From Antedon mediterranea (lineage: Eukaryota; Echinodermata; Crinoidea; Comatulida; Antedonidae), in contig NC_092675.1 in assembly GCF_964355755.1 (NCBI RefSeq), positions 6,916,312 through 6,980,311 of the forward strand: 64,000 bases of DNA, in the 5' to 3' direction. Positions 22,737 to 34,800 of this stretch are shown here, piece by piece. A program made the translations under genes and the position numbers. Numbering within the stretch: the first letter of the stretch is position 1; each line of letters starts with the position of its first letter. Below the pieces are notes generated by a model. The model did no database searches. It worked only from the letters and a program-made list of their open reading frames with translations, and was not told the DNA's origin.

Positions 22737-25548
22737 TCATTTTGGGAAATTTAAAGATGAAAATGAGAATTTTGTATCATTCAAAATATGTACAAGTTTC
22801 TGTTCATAAGGTCGATACAATTCTTGCAATAATATTCTAGTTTCCTGAAGCATATCTGGATACTTTCTGCTGTTGACTGGTCGTTTTTCACTTGTATTTA
22901 TTTCATATGGAGCTACAAAATAAGAATAAAAAGGATTCAAACACAAACACGTAGGCTCGGACTATGTTGGCACGAATCCATACCCCTATTTTGATTCGAG
23001 ACAGTTGACAGAAAGTCGGAATAAACATTAATCTAGGCATGCGTATAAGTATACTACGTACTGATATAGACCGTATTTTGTCGGTCCATGCCATCGCGTC
23101 GCGTGTAAGCAACATTTTATTATTCTCAATGTGCAAATCACATACTTACACAATTCAAGAAACTGAAATATATCCCTCAATGTTCTGACAGGCTGATTCC
23201 TCAATTCTGTTAATGTCAAAATATACAACTGATTTCGAGGAAACACATCGAGCCAATCTTTCATAAATATACTGTACATTCCAAGTGGTAGCTTATCAAG
23301 GTAACCATGAGAATGACTCTAAAAAAGAAAAATTTAAGTTAATAACTGGAGCCTACCTGTCGATGTATACACTGTTCAAGTGAACGTTTACCTTTTCAAA
23401 CAACATATAAAGAATATGTATTGTTACAATACAATATACAAATTGCAGGTTTAAAAATGTGTGAGGAAGACACATACGCCAATACGCATTGTTTGATCAT
23501 TGATAGCTTGGTTCCCACTAAGCAACGCAATGGCGTAAGCACAATCACGATGATCTTTACCTTACAGAATTCTAAATGATGTACACAATAATATGGCGAA
23601 TGTATCAGAAGACATCTTTTAAAACAGTCAATAGCTTCCACCGTCTGATTATGGAAGTCTGTGGGTGATCCCTTCGTCCTTCCATACGGAGAATAGTTGT
23701 ACCCGGAATAATATCGATCCACAGGGTCTCTTAAGATAATTATAATTTTAGCATTTGGAGTAGCAGAGTACAAGAGTTTTGGAATTGTCATGGAAAATTG
23801 TTCATCAATCAATTCGTATTTGCTGAAGAAGTTTCCAACGGTCCCATAACTGGTACTAACAGAGGCGTCACCAAACACTTTTGGATGGAAAGACTTGTAT
23901 CTGTTACTTTTGACAATCTCTTTTACAGCGCCTTGTGTACGGTAAAAATGGAGATACCACTCGATACTGGACTGAGGTTTTCCAATTGTATTTGTTGTTT
24001 TGGAAGCTAAACAAAAATATACAGTATTCTTTTATGTAAGATTGTGTTACTGAACTTTTAACTTGCTTGGTAATAATACTTTTCAGACACTTAACAACAC
24101 ACATGTCACGAAAAGAAAGGTCACTGTAGATAACATATCAAATTAAACACAGTTAGATGATTTTTTTTGTGTAAATTACTCTTGTATTCCATTAAAGATG
24201 TATTGTCCCCCTGAAAAAATAATTCTCGAACAATTTTTGTTGAATATTCCATTTTAATGTAACATAATAGTTATCCACTTTGACAAAAATTAGATCGAAA
24301 ACAAATGTATTTAATTGAAATTTTTTAATTTAAAGCAAAAAATTGTCAAATTGGCTGCCAGCCAATGGATTTTTGGTTGGATTTAACCATTTATTTTGTT
24401 ATTTTACAAGTGAAAACATTATTTTTTTCGTTATTTTTCTATGGAAGTGATTGACTTTATTAAAACTACAAAATAACATAATTAATCTTCAATATTCATG
24501 TTTTTGGGGGACAATACATCTTTAAAGTAGGCCTACCAGATAAACGAATGATGTGTAAACATCAGTCCGTAAACTGCATTGTTATAAGCAAACATTTCAA
24601 AGTATGTATACAGACAAATGACCCTTCACGTTTTTACTTTCAGCCTTGCAGGGTCAAACTGGGCATATGCCTTTATAAAGCTACCTCTCTAAAAAAACAT
24701 TGAAAACACCATATATATATAATTATATTTATCTAACAAAAATGGCTCTGAAATAGAAAGTGCAGTAAAGCCAAATTAGGTAGGTCCGTGATTAAAAGTA
24801 TGTTTCAAGTTTCAATCTGTAGGTAGGCCTACAAATAGTATTACTTCTAGGAAAATCGTCACACTGATCTTTAAAAAACATTGAAAACACCATATATATA
24901 TAATTATATTTATCCAACAAAACTTTTATATGAATTTTATATAATCATTGTAAATTTTTAAGCCTTTAATATTTTTTATGTCATTTGAATATTTAATATT
25001 TTATGTGTTGTACTGTATGTTTGTTTTATCGAGGGCCCTGAATGATCAGTTCTATTAGGAACTGGATAGGCTACCCTCAGTAAATATGGTAATAAATAAA
25101 TAAATAAATAAACAAAAATGGCTCTGAAAAATATACCTTCTTTTTGGCATGTTGGTAGTTTCTCTGTGCCATACTGTCTCCATGGCCACCAATGAGGTTC
25201 TTTGCAAACTTCTATCACATCTGGATGTTTTATAATTTTATACCAAAGGTCTGTAGTACCACACTTAGGAAACCCAGCAATGTAGAAATAGGGTAGGCAC
25301 ATTGGTTTGTCATCTTTATTGTACCAGCACGGTGCTTTAAAATCAGGATGGAAAGTCTCAGGAATAACTGCGTACACTTTTCGTTCATGCTTCAGTGAAT
25401 CGCTGATTACTACTTGCTTTTTAAATGCAGAATTACTTACTATTAATAATGTTGTAGGAAATCTCTGATAAAAAATCAAATAAATTATAGAGATAAAACA
25501 TACTAGACACGTTAGGTATAGCAGTATATGTCTGTGTAGGCCTACCAT
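22737..25548 (-). CDS. CHST15-like carbohydrate sulfotransferase
   Basis: Four exons with matching phases: 25548-25137 (ATG; donor GTATAT), 24006-23561 (donor GTAAAG), 23318-23150 (donor GTAAGT) and 22912-22737 (TGA stop), giving 400 residues. The N terminus is MVGLHRH followed by about 20 hydrophobic residues, a type II Golgi anchor. The 5'-phosphosulfate motif is FYIAGFPKCGTTDLWYKI, followed by KEPHWWPWRQYG, very like GalNAc4S-6ST (CHST15). The 3'-phosphate motif is IIIILRDPVDRYYSGYNY. CHST15 adds 6-O-sulfate to GalNAc-4-sulfate of chondroitin sulfate; the acceptor used here is inferred from family only. It is shorter than the human enzyme (561 aa), mainly in the N-terminal stem. The weak first donor and repeat-filled first intron are noteworthy, but the frame is intact. 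Confidence 0.8.
24192..24525. mobile_element. MITE with TTAAAGATGTATTGTCCCCC termini
   Basis: The left end TTAAAGATGTATTGTCCCCC (24192-24211) and right end GGGGGACAATACATCTTTAA (24506-24525) are perfect inverted repeats of 20 bases around an AT-rich core without ORF. It lies in intron 1 of the CHST15-like gene. A second copy is at 35.6 kb. Confidence 0.75.
24690..24925. repeat. Short direct repeats in CHST15-like intron 1
   Basis: CATTGAAAACACCATATATA plus about 25 further bases occurs at about 24695 and again at about 24878. Neighbouring words (AGTGCAGTAA(A/C)GCCAAATT, TTTCAATCTG) recur at 25.65-25.72 kb, upstream of the gene. This is a small local duplication of non-coding sequence. Confidence 0.5.
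24960..25116 (+). mobile_element. LINE 3' tail with (AATA)n
   Basis: TTTTATCGAGGGCCCTGAAT, then GAACTGGATAGGCTACCCTC and a (AATA)n microsatellite up to 25112, resembles the 3' UTR and tail of CR1/L2-like LINEs of marine invertebrates. No coding part remains. It ends about 20 bases before the first donor of the CHST15-like gene. Confidence 0.45.
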
Positions 25549-27160
25549 TGTGATAGGTCTAACCAAGCAATGTGCTGCTTAAATCTATAAATCTACTGCA
25601 CTTTCGCACTTACCTAATTTTCACCCACTGCTACTGCAGTTTTAGGTGCGAAAGTGCAGTAACGCCAAATTGGGTATGTCCGTGCTTAAACTATGTAAAT
25701 TTCAATCTGCAGGTAGGCCTACATCTAGGAAAATCATCGCACTGATCTTTTCACATAAGCAATTATGTACACATTTCAGATTTTTCTCTTTAGGCCTACA
25801 TTTCACTCTATTTATACAGTAATAAGTATAGGCAAGTAGGTATACTGTATGTATATATTCTTTGGTATAGATTCTTTGATAGGTTCTTTGTATAATAACG
25901 CTTGAGGTTGAGAAAACTTTTCAATTTGCCCGTTGAAGTGTATCGCATTCTTTTCAAATCCGTGATCCTTTTTTCTCTATCATGCGCTCAAACAATGGGG
26001 CAGTGAGTGTAAAGGATAAATATATATAATACAATAACTTATCCTTTCTCTTTTTGGCATCACAACCACTGCATTTATTCATATTAATATAAAATACTGT
26101 ATATTACATAACATATTTTGGGACACTCCTATTAAGGGGACAGTTTTTTTGGGTCCAGAAAGTGTCCCCTTAATAGGGGTTCTATTGTTCTAAATATCTA
26201 TTATTTTGTACCTTGCCACATTTGTGAGGTCTGTCGAGTCGTCATGCTACATTTTTTTTGTGCATTTCTCCCTTTTTTAAAATCAAAAGCGATGTGTAGG
26301 CCTAAACACCAAAGATCTCCGGCTATGGTAAAAACTCGACATGCATGATGTGTAAAACTCGACATACGCGATGCGTAACAACGCGACATGCCCGACGCGT
26401 AAAAACGCGACATTCCCGATGCGTAACAACAACGCGATATGCCCGATGTGTAACAAGGCCAACAGCCATAAGTCGCGTGCTCTCAGAAATAAAATGAACT
26501 TTCAAAAAGTAATGTACTTTAAAACTTTTCTGTACATCAAAACAGTTCAAAAAGTACAGAAAAACGCAAAGTGATACGCGACAGACCGACCGACCGACAT
26601 AGTTAAAACATGTCTGTACATCAAAACAGTTAAAAAAGTACAGAAAAGCGATAAAACGCAGTGATACCGGACCGACAGACAGACCGACATAGTGAACTAT
26701 AGAGTCGCGTCCACGCGAATAAAAACTCGACATGAACGATGTGTAAAAAGCTAATGGTGTAGGCCTAATAGTTTTAAATTTATAAAGCGCAAAATATAAA
26801 TAGTCTCTATGCGCTGTTTAGCACAAGTGTAAACATGAAAAAGTTGATGTAAAATAAACCAGGAAAAGGCATACAATCCGAATAAATTGACCAAGACAAA
26901 AGAAAAAAGTCCGAAAACGGCTATAGGCCTATAACAGTATAAGGATAATATAACTGTAAGATTTAATAAGAATTAACATATAACATGATGTTACCTGTTA
27001 TTTGTGTTTCGATTACCTGGAATTGTAAGGTGCCGGACTATCTACCATATTTTATTTCTTTTATTCTAATGTTTTTATATATTACAAATCAACTGTACCT
27101 TTTATTATTTTACACTTTTGTTTATCATTGGACAGAGATAGAGAAATTAATACCTAGTTT
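25549..27160. repeat. Intergenic repeats: palindrome and two tandem arrays
   Basis: 26117-26186 is an imperfect palindrome (GACACTCCTATTAAGGGGAC pairing with GTCCCCTTAATAGGGGTTCT), a fragment of a family also seen near 35.47-35.56 kb. 26332-26460 holds about five degenerate units of 20-23 bases of the form CGACATGCGCGATGCGTAAC. 26525-26710 is a two-unit duplication of about 95 bases built on TCTGTACATCAAAACAGTT, AAGTACAGAAAA and GACCGACCGACATAGT. No gene is seen. Confidence 0.6.
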
Positions 27161-29207
27161 TAATAATAATAACAATAATATCCTGGATTTATATAGCGCC
27201 TAATGTTGTGAAACCTCTAAGTGCTGTACATAAACTAATACGATAAAAGGGAATTTCAACCATGCTAAAAAAAACCTTCATCGCTAACCAGGGATCGATC
27301 TAATTGAACCCCGGTGGTCAGCACCAGTTGTGTCTCGGTCATCCCAGACTCGGGCGCCTCCTGCCCTACTAAATTAGATCTAAAACAATCTAGGTGGCTT
27401 TATTAAACAGGTATGTCTTAAGAAGCCTCTTAAAAAGAGCCACCGATTGTGAATATTTAATGTAGTTTGGAAGAGAATTCCATTCCAGTTTTATCTAGTG
27501 AAACAAGAAAAGGAATCATGTATACATATATTGCAATGCAGACTTTTTATTTGGAACCTTTTTATAAAATTACATTATCAAAAGGACGGAAATAGTTCCA
27601 TTATACACAAAATACTTATCTATACCTAACATAACTATACTATTTATAATTAAAAAATATTAATTTTACAAGCGAAAATAGTAATTAAGTTACTGTATTT
27701 TAAAGCACAATATACCCAACGCATTACGGACGGACGGTTTGGGACGGACGGTTGTTAATAATGTTTAAATCTATTAAAATGATCATTCAATTACTGTATT
27801 ATAAAAATGTTAAGATTGATTAAAATTGCACAAAATGTGCATTGGTTATGCCACTAATAATTGTTCTTTGCCATGTAGAAAATGAAGGCAAGCGGAGACG
27901 TCACAATTCGAATTTAAACAGTATAAAATTGAAAACGCCCAGTTTTTACCTTAACTAAACAATGTAAATACCCAAAATGATGCATTTATATTATTATTTC
28001 CATAAAATATTGAGGAATTAACTTCTTCATCTGAAATTAAATTACAGAAAATTGACTCATTGACGTCATGTTGATGTTAATTGAACCATGGAAAAATAAG
28101 TTAAGCTAACTTATTTCTCCATAGAGGAATTCTTATCATGCTTTGAACAAATGAAGCGTTATATGTCAGGGTCTTCTATTCATACGCCTAATAGAAAACA
28201 AAATCACAATAACCTTGTGGGAAAATCATAATTTAAATGCCTGTGACATCAAAATGCAATATTTAAAATTATAGTAAAAAAAGGTAACAAGTTTTTGTAT
28301 CCATAACAAATTGAATTTTAAAACATACTCACACATAGAAAAATGAATTATACAACTTTAAAATTAAAGCAATTAATCTTAATTTCACATAATAATTACA
28401 TGGTGTAATATAATTATACATAATTAAAATAGTAATAACAAGGTATAAAAGAGTACAGAACCTTTCTGTTTTAGGGCCCAAATGACATTGGAGTTTTTTA
28501 AAAAGGGGGAGGGGAGTTTAAAAAATAATTCTTTTTTAAAGAGAGGGTTGTGGCCTATCTAAAAATTTATATTATTGTTAATCTCCAATTTATTATATAT
28601 ACTATTCATTTATCACCATGTACTGCATGAAATACAGAATTAATTAATTACAATTAGTACATTTTTAGAAGACATTATTTTATAAAAATTAATAAATCAA
28701 CTAAATATTTTTTTTTTCAATTGATAAAGAAAACAATACAAAGAATAAAAAAAGCTAAGTACTATTCCAAAATTACCAAATCAGTTATGTTTTCAATATT
28801 TGATAACTGTATTTTAATCAAATTAATAGATAACAATAATAAAATAAAAGAAAACAATCTATTAAAATACCAATTAACATATTCATGTGTCAAAATATGT
28901 ATATGGTACATAATCTATGATTAAAATTGTACAATTAAGATACACAAACAGTGGTGTTGGTAGTCTATGAGTTAGATGGCTACCTGTATAGACTTTACAG
29001 GTAGGGATTGCATGAAATAAACTATTGTAACTCAAAATGGTACTTTCAAGTCCTCTAGGAATGGTACTGTTTGAGGGGGTGAACCCACCATCCAATCACA
29101 GAGACCTGTATTTTTATACCACTATGAGACTTTCTCATTTGGTCCTTAAGAAGTTTTTTTAATAGAGTACTTTAATTTTGATTAACACATTCCTAAGTAC
29201 TATTTCG
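27161..29207. other. Gene-free stretch with repeat remnants and a hairpin
   Basis: 27165-27500 is a diverged copy of the repeat at 135-331 (TTTATATAGCGCC, AAGTGCTGTACA, TTTGGAAGAGAATTCCA). 28087-28123 is a hairpin, CATGGAAAAATAAGTTA / TAACTTATTTCTCCATAG, related to the one at 30394-30444. The remainder is AT-rich with no supported exon. Confidence 0.4.
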
Positions 29208-29212
29208 CAGAC

Positions 29213-29218
29213 TTTATT
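29213..29218 (-). terminator. Candidate poly(A) signal of the EGF/LamG gene
   Basis: TTTATT on the plus strand is AATAAA on the minus strand, about 190 bases after the TAA stop at 29408-29410. It is chosen because it is the first canonical hexamer downstream; use is not proven. Confidence 0.4.
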
Positions 29219-29407
29219 TCAGCCTTTTTGTCAAGGTTAATATAACATCATAGAAAATAATTATACTCTAATATTCCATAATAAATTTTCTCTCGGTTTT
29301 TAACCAAATGTAATAGGACACATAATATAATTGCATAATATAAAGACTTGAACCCTGTTTCGATCATAATACACACGAGGCACTCGGTTTGAGTGTCATC
29401 TGGTGTG

Positions 29408-31820
29408 TTACGTCATACACAGGTATACACCTGCTCCATTGGTAGCATCTCCTTGTAAGTTCACTTGGTACAGAATGCCAGCAGGATTCAAAGAGGTTGA
29501 GAACTGTGCTATACACCCCACAAAACCAGATGTAAAATAACCTCCTGTGAGACTAGTTACATCACTACTATGACCACCTGAAAAATAACAAAGCAATTTC
29601 AGGCATGGCAAGGCCGAACACAGTTTTCACTTTTAGGCCTGTTTCTGCTGCAAAAAACATAACCGGTTAATAAACGTGTGACAAAATTAACCCTAATTTC
29701 TTTTGAGCAGAAACAGGACACATTTTCAATAACAGGTTAAATGGCAGTCTGAAAATAATGGTTAAAAACACGCAATCGATTCGGTGTTAGAACGCCATTT
29801 AACCGATTATTGCTGTTTAACTTTTAGCTGCAACGCAAAATAACAGTTATTTGATATACAGCCGCTGACCTTTGTCAACTACACTGCAGTAACGTTTGAA
29901 TTGACCGCCAGTGCCCATTGCATTTTAGGTACTGCGATTTCTGACGGTTATTTTGGAGCAAAAATTGAGCAGAAATGCCGTCGATACAAAAATTATATTT
30001 AAAATCTATTTTGACATAAACAGTTTATTCGGCAGCAGAAACACACCCTTAGTTAACAAACTAGGTCCTAGATGTAGTGCCTGAATAATAAATTATAATC
30101 TGTTTTTTGTTCATATCCAAAACAATGGAAAATTGCATGTTAGCGGGAGGCAGGAGAATGGTTCAAAATATCGGGGAACTCCTGCGATTATCGGGAGACT
30201 GTGACAGTACTTACCAACATACAGAAGACTTGTAAATGTGTTTAGTCCTGAATTACAACAAGGGCTGGAACCTGTTATGAGTTGATTACCACCGCTGGGG
30301 TTGGTTACGCTCATTGTCACAGTATTACCATTTCTAAAATAAAGACAGAATACCAAAAAATATACAACATGAGTTAATCAAAGATGCTTTACTCATGGAG
30401 AAATAAGTTAATAAGTTAGTTAAGTCCTAACTTATTTCTCCATGCTTTACTTAAAGGTAGGAAATTAAACCATGCATGAACTCACACCTATTTAAAAATT
30501 TGATATGCATACAATACCAAGAAACTCAATTGCAGGATGGATAAACTATTTACAACTAAGGATACATTCAGATTCACAGCATAAAGGTAGCATTATGTAA
30601 GTAGCATACATATTTCTGGGTCTGAACTAGGCTGTGAATTAGAGTTAGACAGCTGTTAGGCCTCTTTAGTGTCGTTAAATAACTATTTAATAACGTTAAT
30701 CCAGTGATGCCCCATAAAGTTACAGCTTCATTAAATGTGCTACAATGGAAGTATGAATCAAGATTATCAAGTTCTCTCATCTTGTAAGAAATTTGATGTT
30801 GATCATAGAGGTTCTGTTGAAAGTAGTCTAGCAGTTAGCAAGATGGATTGTCACAATAAATGTCACAGATTATTAAGCTCTTAACTTAAATTAAATATTC
30901 ATAAAATCTTTAATAACTTCACAGTTTAAGTTCCAGGATGTTGATGTATTAAATAAAATAAATTCTAAAAGCATTCAATATATAAATGAATGACTATCCA
31001 ATAAGCAGCCTACTCAGACACACAACTATGTCTGTGTTTTACGCACATAGAATGCATCAACGCAATACAAATACGGCAATACATGTAAACGTTTTGCCGT
31101 CTCACCAGACATAAGCTCCTTTGGATTTACTTTGTTTCTTCAAACAAACATGTGTGACTAAACTTATAGAAAAAACACCAACCTGTCTACATTTACATTG
31201 TAAAAGCCATTCTCAACAATCAAGTCTGTTGCCAACCTGCCGATGCCTGACCCAAGGTTAAAGGTGAACTCAATTCGACCTGATTTTATACCAAGAGCAA
31301 TAAAGTCATCTTCCATGTTTTCACCATTCCATAGTATTAAACTATCCACACTGGCATCGCGAGTATTAAACACTATAGCAAACCTATTGCTGTTAAAATC
31401 GCTGTTAAAAGAACAAAAAATACAAATAATTTATTTTATTTATCTATTTTATTTTATGTCTTTAGGCATGTGTGGCCAAGGATTACCAATAGTAAATCAT
31501 CAGATAAGTGGTATTTTTAAAATTTTTAACCAATAACTAAACAATACTAAACAATTTTATACTATTTTACAAATGTGTTTACATCATGTTGATATAAAGT
31601 TTGCGGTACAACACATATATTAGTTTTGAAAAGAATGTTGAGTTTCTCGACGTTTTGTTCAATATCTTTTGATCGTCCTCAGGAGAGAGATTGTCATTCT
31701 CACTCCTGAAGACGATCAAAAAATATACTGAGAAAAATATCAATTACCTTGCAATGATCTCACGTCCATACTGAAGATAGCTACGACCACTAAAATCAGC
31801 TATGTTGAATACATTTGGAC
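29408..31820 (-). CDS. LamG5 and C terminus (exons 34-37)
   Basis: Exons: 31748-31820, 31183-31401, 30215-30333 and 29408-29577. LamG features: [47 protein letters not shown] and [10 protein letters not shown]. The reading frame ends GVYLCMT-stop right after the domain. No GPI-like or transmembrane tail follows, so the product should be released into the matrix. Confidence 0.87.
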
Positions 31821-34800
31821 CTAAAAAATAAGAGAAAGGATAATAATTATACAAATAATGATACAATAATAATGCAAGTATTGAAATGTTGAATTGTATA
31901 ATGACCTCAATTGTTTACATACCTTGTTTTTCAAAAGAAATTATAAAATCTTACTATTTTTTGTATTTCAATGCTAAGAGATAAATTCCATTTTCATATC
32001 CTGTATTTCTACAAAATATGTACAGCTTTTTAAAAAAAAAACAATAGGGAGGTTTCGCAATCTTATGAATACGAAAACGAATACGTCACGCACACGTATT
32101 AGTTTTTCGTAAGCCAGTAAAAATCTGTCACCTTCGCATGGCAACGAAATATTGAGGGCCCCGTCCAAAATATTACTGCGGTAAATTTGAGTGAAGCGCG
32201 GGTACGTGTTGCTTGGTGCTTGGCTGCCTAGGCCAACATCAAAGCGAGTGAGGACTTTAAAAACTGCTATTTATTGACCTGGCATTTTAGTAAATTACTT
32301 TAGTAAATTACTTTCAATAAAAGTATAATTATTTTATAATCATGAATCATTCCTGATTGAAATACAAAATGTGCAAAATAGCTCAGAAACTATACTCGTT
32401 TTGTAGTTACGAATATGACTGGTGATATTCGTCAACACGAATACGCTTTAGGAATATGAAATAGGGATCAGCTCGAAAAGTTTCACAAATGTGTGACGTA
32501 TCCGTTTTCGTTATCGTATTCGTAAGGTTGCCAAACCTCCCTACTATATACAGTAGAACTGTTTGGGACACCCTATTTATTAATAAAATTTAAAATATAT
32601 GTTTAAACACTGCAGCTAACCCCTATCCAAGGGACAAGTAATACTCTACAAAGGTGTCCCCTATATATTTTAATTCAATACAGAACAAAGAACATCCCAT
32701 TAACAAACTCTTTGTTACTAAAATTTAAAATTGAATCAGATGATATTGAATGCCTTCCAGGAATTTCAGAAGGTCATATCCAAAAAATATGTCAAATTTA
32801 TTGATAATCAAATTGGAATTATCAAAGAAGGAAGACAGTGATGAGATATGATGGAAATATTGATTAAAACTAGCCAGTTATTTGATTTCCTGTCAATTAC
32901 GTTGTTGGCTATATGCTAGGTGTCTGTCTCAAAGGACAAAGGCATCCGGCTTTCATAAAACATTGTCCGCCGCAAGCCAAACAGTTTATTTTTTCAAAGA
33001 AGTCAGGGTGGGTGCCTGTAGTGTGTGCTAACGTCACAATAAAAAATAAGGTAAGTTTTTTCATGAATTCTTAATGCTATTTTGAAGCTTTGTCATGCAT
33101 ACATATTTAAATAGTTTGATATTAATAATACTTTATTGTGTACTTAACTAATTTGTATGCTTGGAATTTGAAATCAGATTATAAATGTTTTTTGTTATTA
33201 ACTCATTCACTGCTAATTTGTTGATTAAATTCATATATTATTTTGTTTTAAGTAAGACTTTATTATTCTATTCAAATTGTCTATCACCTGTATGCATAGC
33301 CGATTCTTGGTATGTCCATACTCTATTTACAATAGACAAATTGTGACACCTGAATCATGGGCGATAAATCAATCTAACTTTAACATAATACACTAGCGCC
33401 AAATTGTTTTCAAGAAAGTTTAATTACATAAAGAACCATGGTTTTCTTGTAATCAAATTTGACATAAACTGTCCAAAACAAACTAAATCACCGAGATATA
33501 GTAACACTTTTAAATGAGCATTTAAATAGCACTTTTTTGTGTCAACACTATCATTAAATTTAAAACTTAAATTCAACCCAATTATTATCGTTTGAATTAT
33601 ACTATGAATGCTATTTACAACAAAGGACTTCTTAAGTTCTACATAAATTAACTCTAAATGCCATCTCTATTAAAACTACCAGTAATAAGTGAGGTCTTAA
33701 GATACATTTCTCATAGATCGATGAGAATGGCGTGAGATCTGTTTTAACAATACTATATATAAATCCATGAGTACTGCTTTTTTTTCAAAGTCAATGAAAT
33801 TAAATATTTTGCAAAACAAGTAGCTTAGAATGGTTTACTAAGAATTTCTAGTACTTAACTTAATTATAAGTTTCCTTCCAAGCAAATTTAAAAGGTTATA
33901 TACCCTGGATACTGTCATTCAAAAATTACTCAGTCTCAGTTATGAATTTTATTCTTTCATGATTATTAGGCCTATGTACTTGTTAGTCTAGTTTATAGAC
34001 GGCTTTTCACTTCATATTGGAAAGATAAATATACTAATTAAAATAATGAATAAATAATATAAAAAAGGGACAAGTCTAGGTACTTTTAATAATATAACAA
34101 AACAAAAAATCAAAACAATGCATATACAAAAAAATGAAACAAATCTGTGGAATTTGATTTTGCAAATAGGAAAGGAGTTAAAAAACATTTAAAATATCTA
34201 TTTTAAACTTAATCTAGTGAGAATTAAGAAATATTTGTATATTTTATATTGCGAAATTCTAGTAAATAATTATAACTACAGTTCTGTATTGTATAAATTA
34301 TATTATTACAATATATAATTAAATTTTCTTTCTCCTTTCAGAATGAACAAGTTTCTCATTGCCTTTCTAGTGCCATGGATTCTCTTATGCGATGGTCAGG
34401 AGAAAAGTTTCTCATCGTCTGTTTCAGAAATTGTGGATCCTGATCCAGATCCTGATCCCAATCCAAACCCAAATCCAGACCCGGATCAACAAGTCTGTCC
34501 AATAGAATGTCCAACAGGTCCAGCTGGTGAACCAGGAAAGAATGGTTCTCCTGGTCAACCAGGAATTGCAGGCCAACATGGAAGCCCAGGTGTGCAAGGT
34601 TTAGACGGACAGTCTGGCGTGCCAGGGTTAACTGGGCTACCAGGAGAACCGGGCCAGAAGGGAGAAGCTGGGGCACCTGGTTTACATGGCGTTCCTGGAC
34701 TAATGGGTCCACCTGGCCCTCCAGGTACAGGTACTGGTGTTGTCAATCCAGGTGAGGGAGGAGGAGGCATACTTGAAGAGGGTTTGAGTCCGTACCAGTA

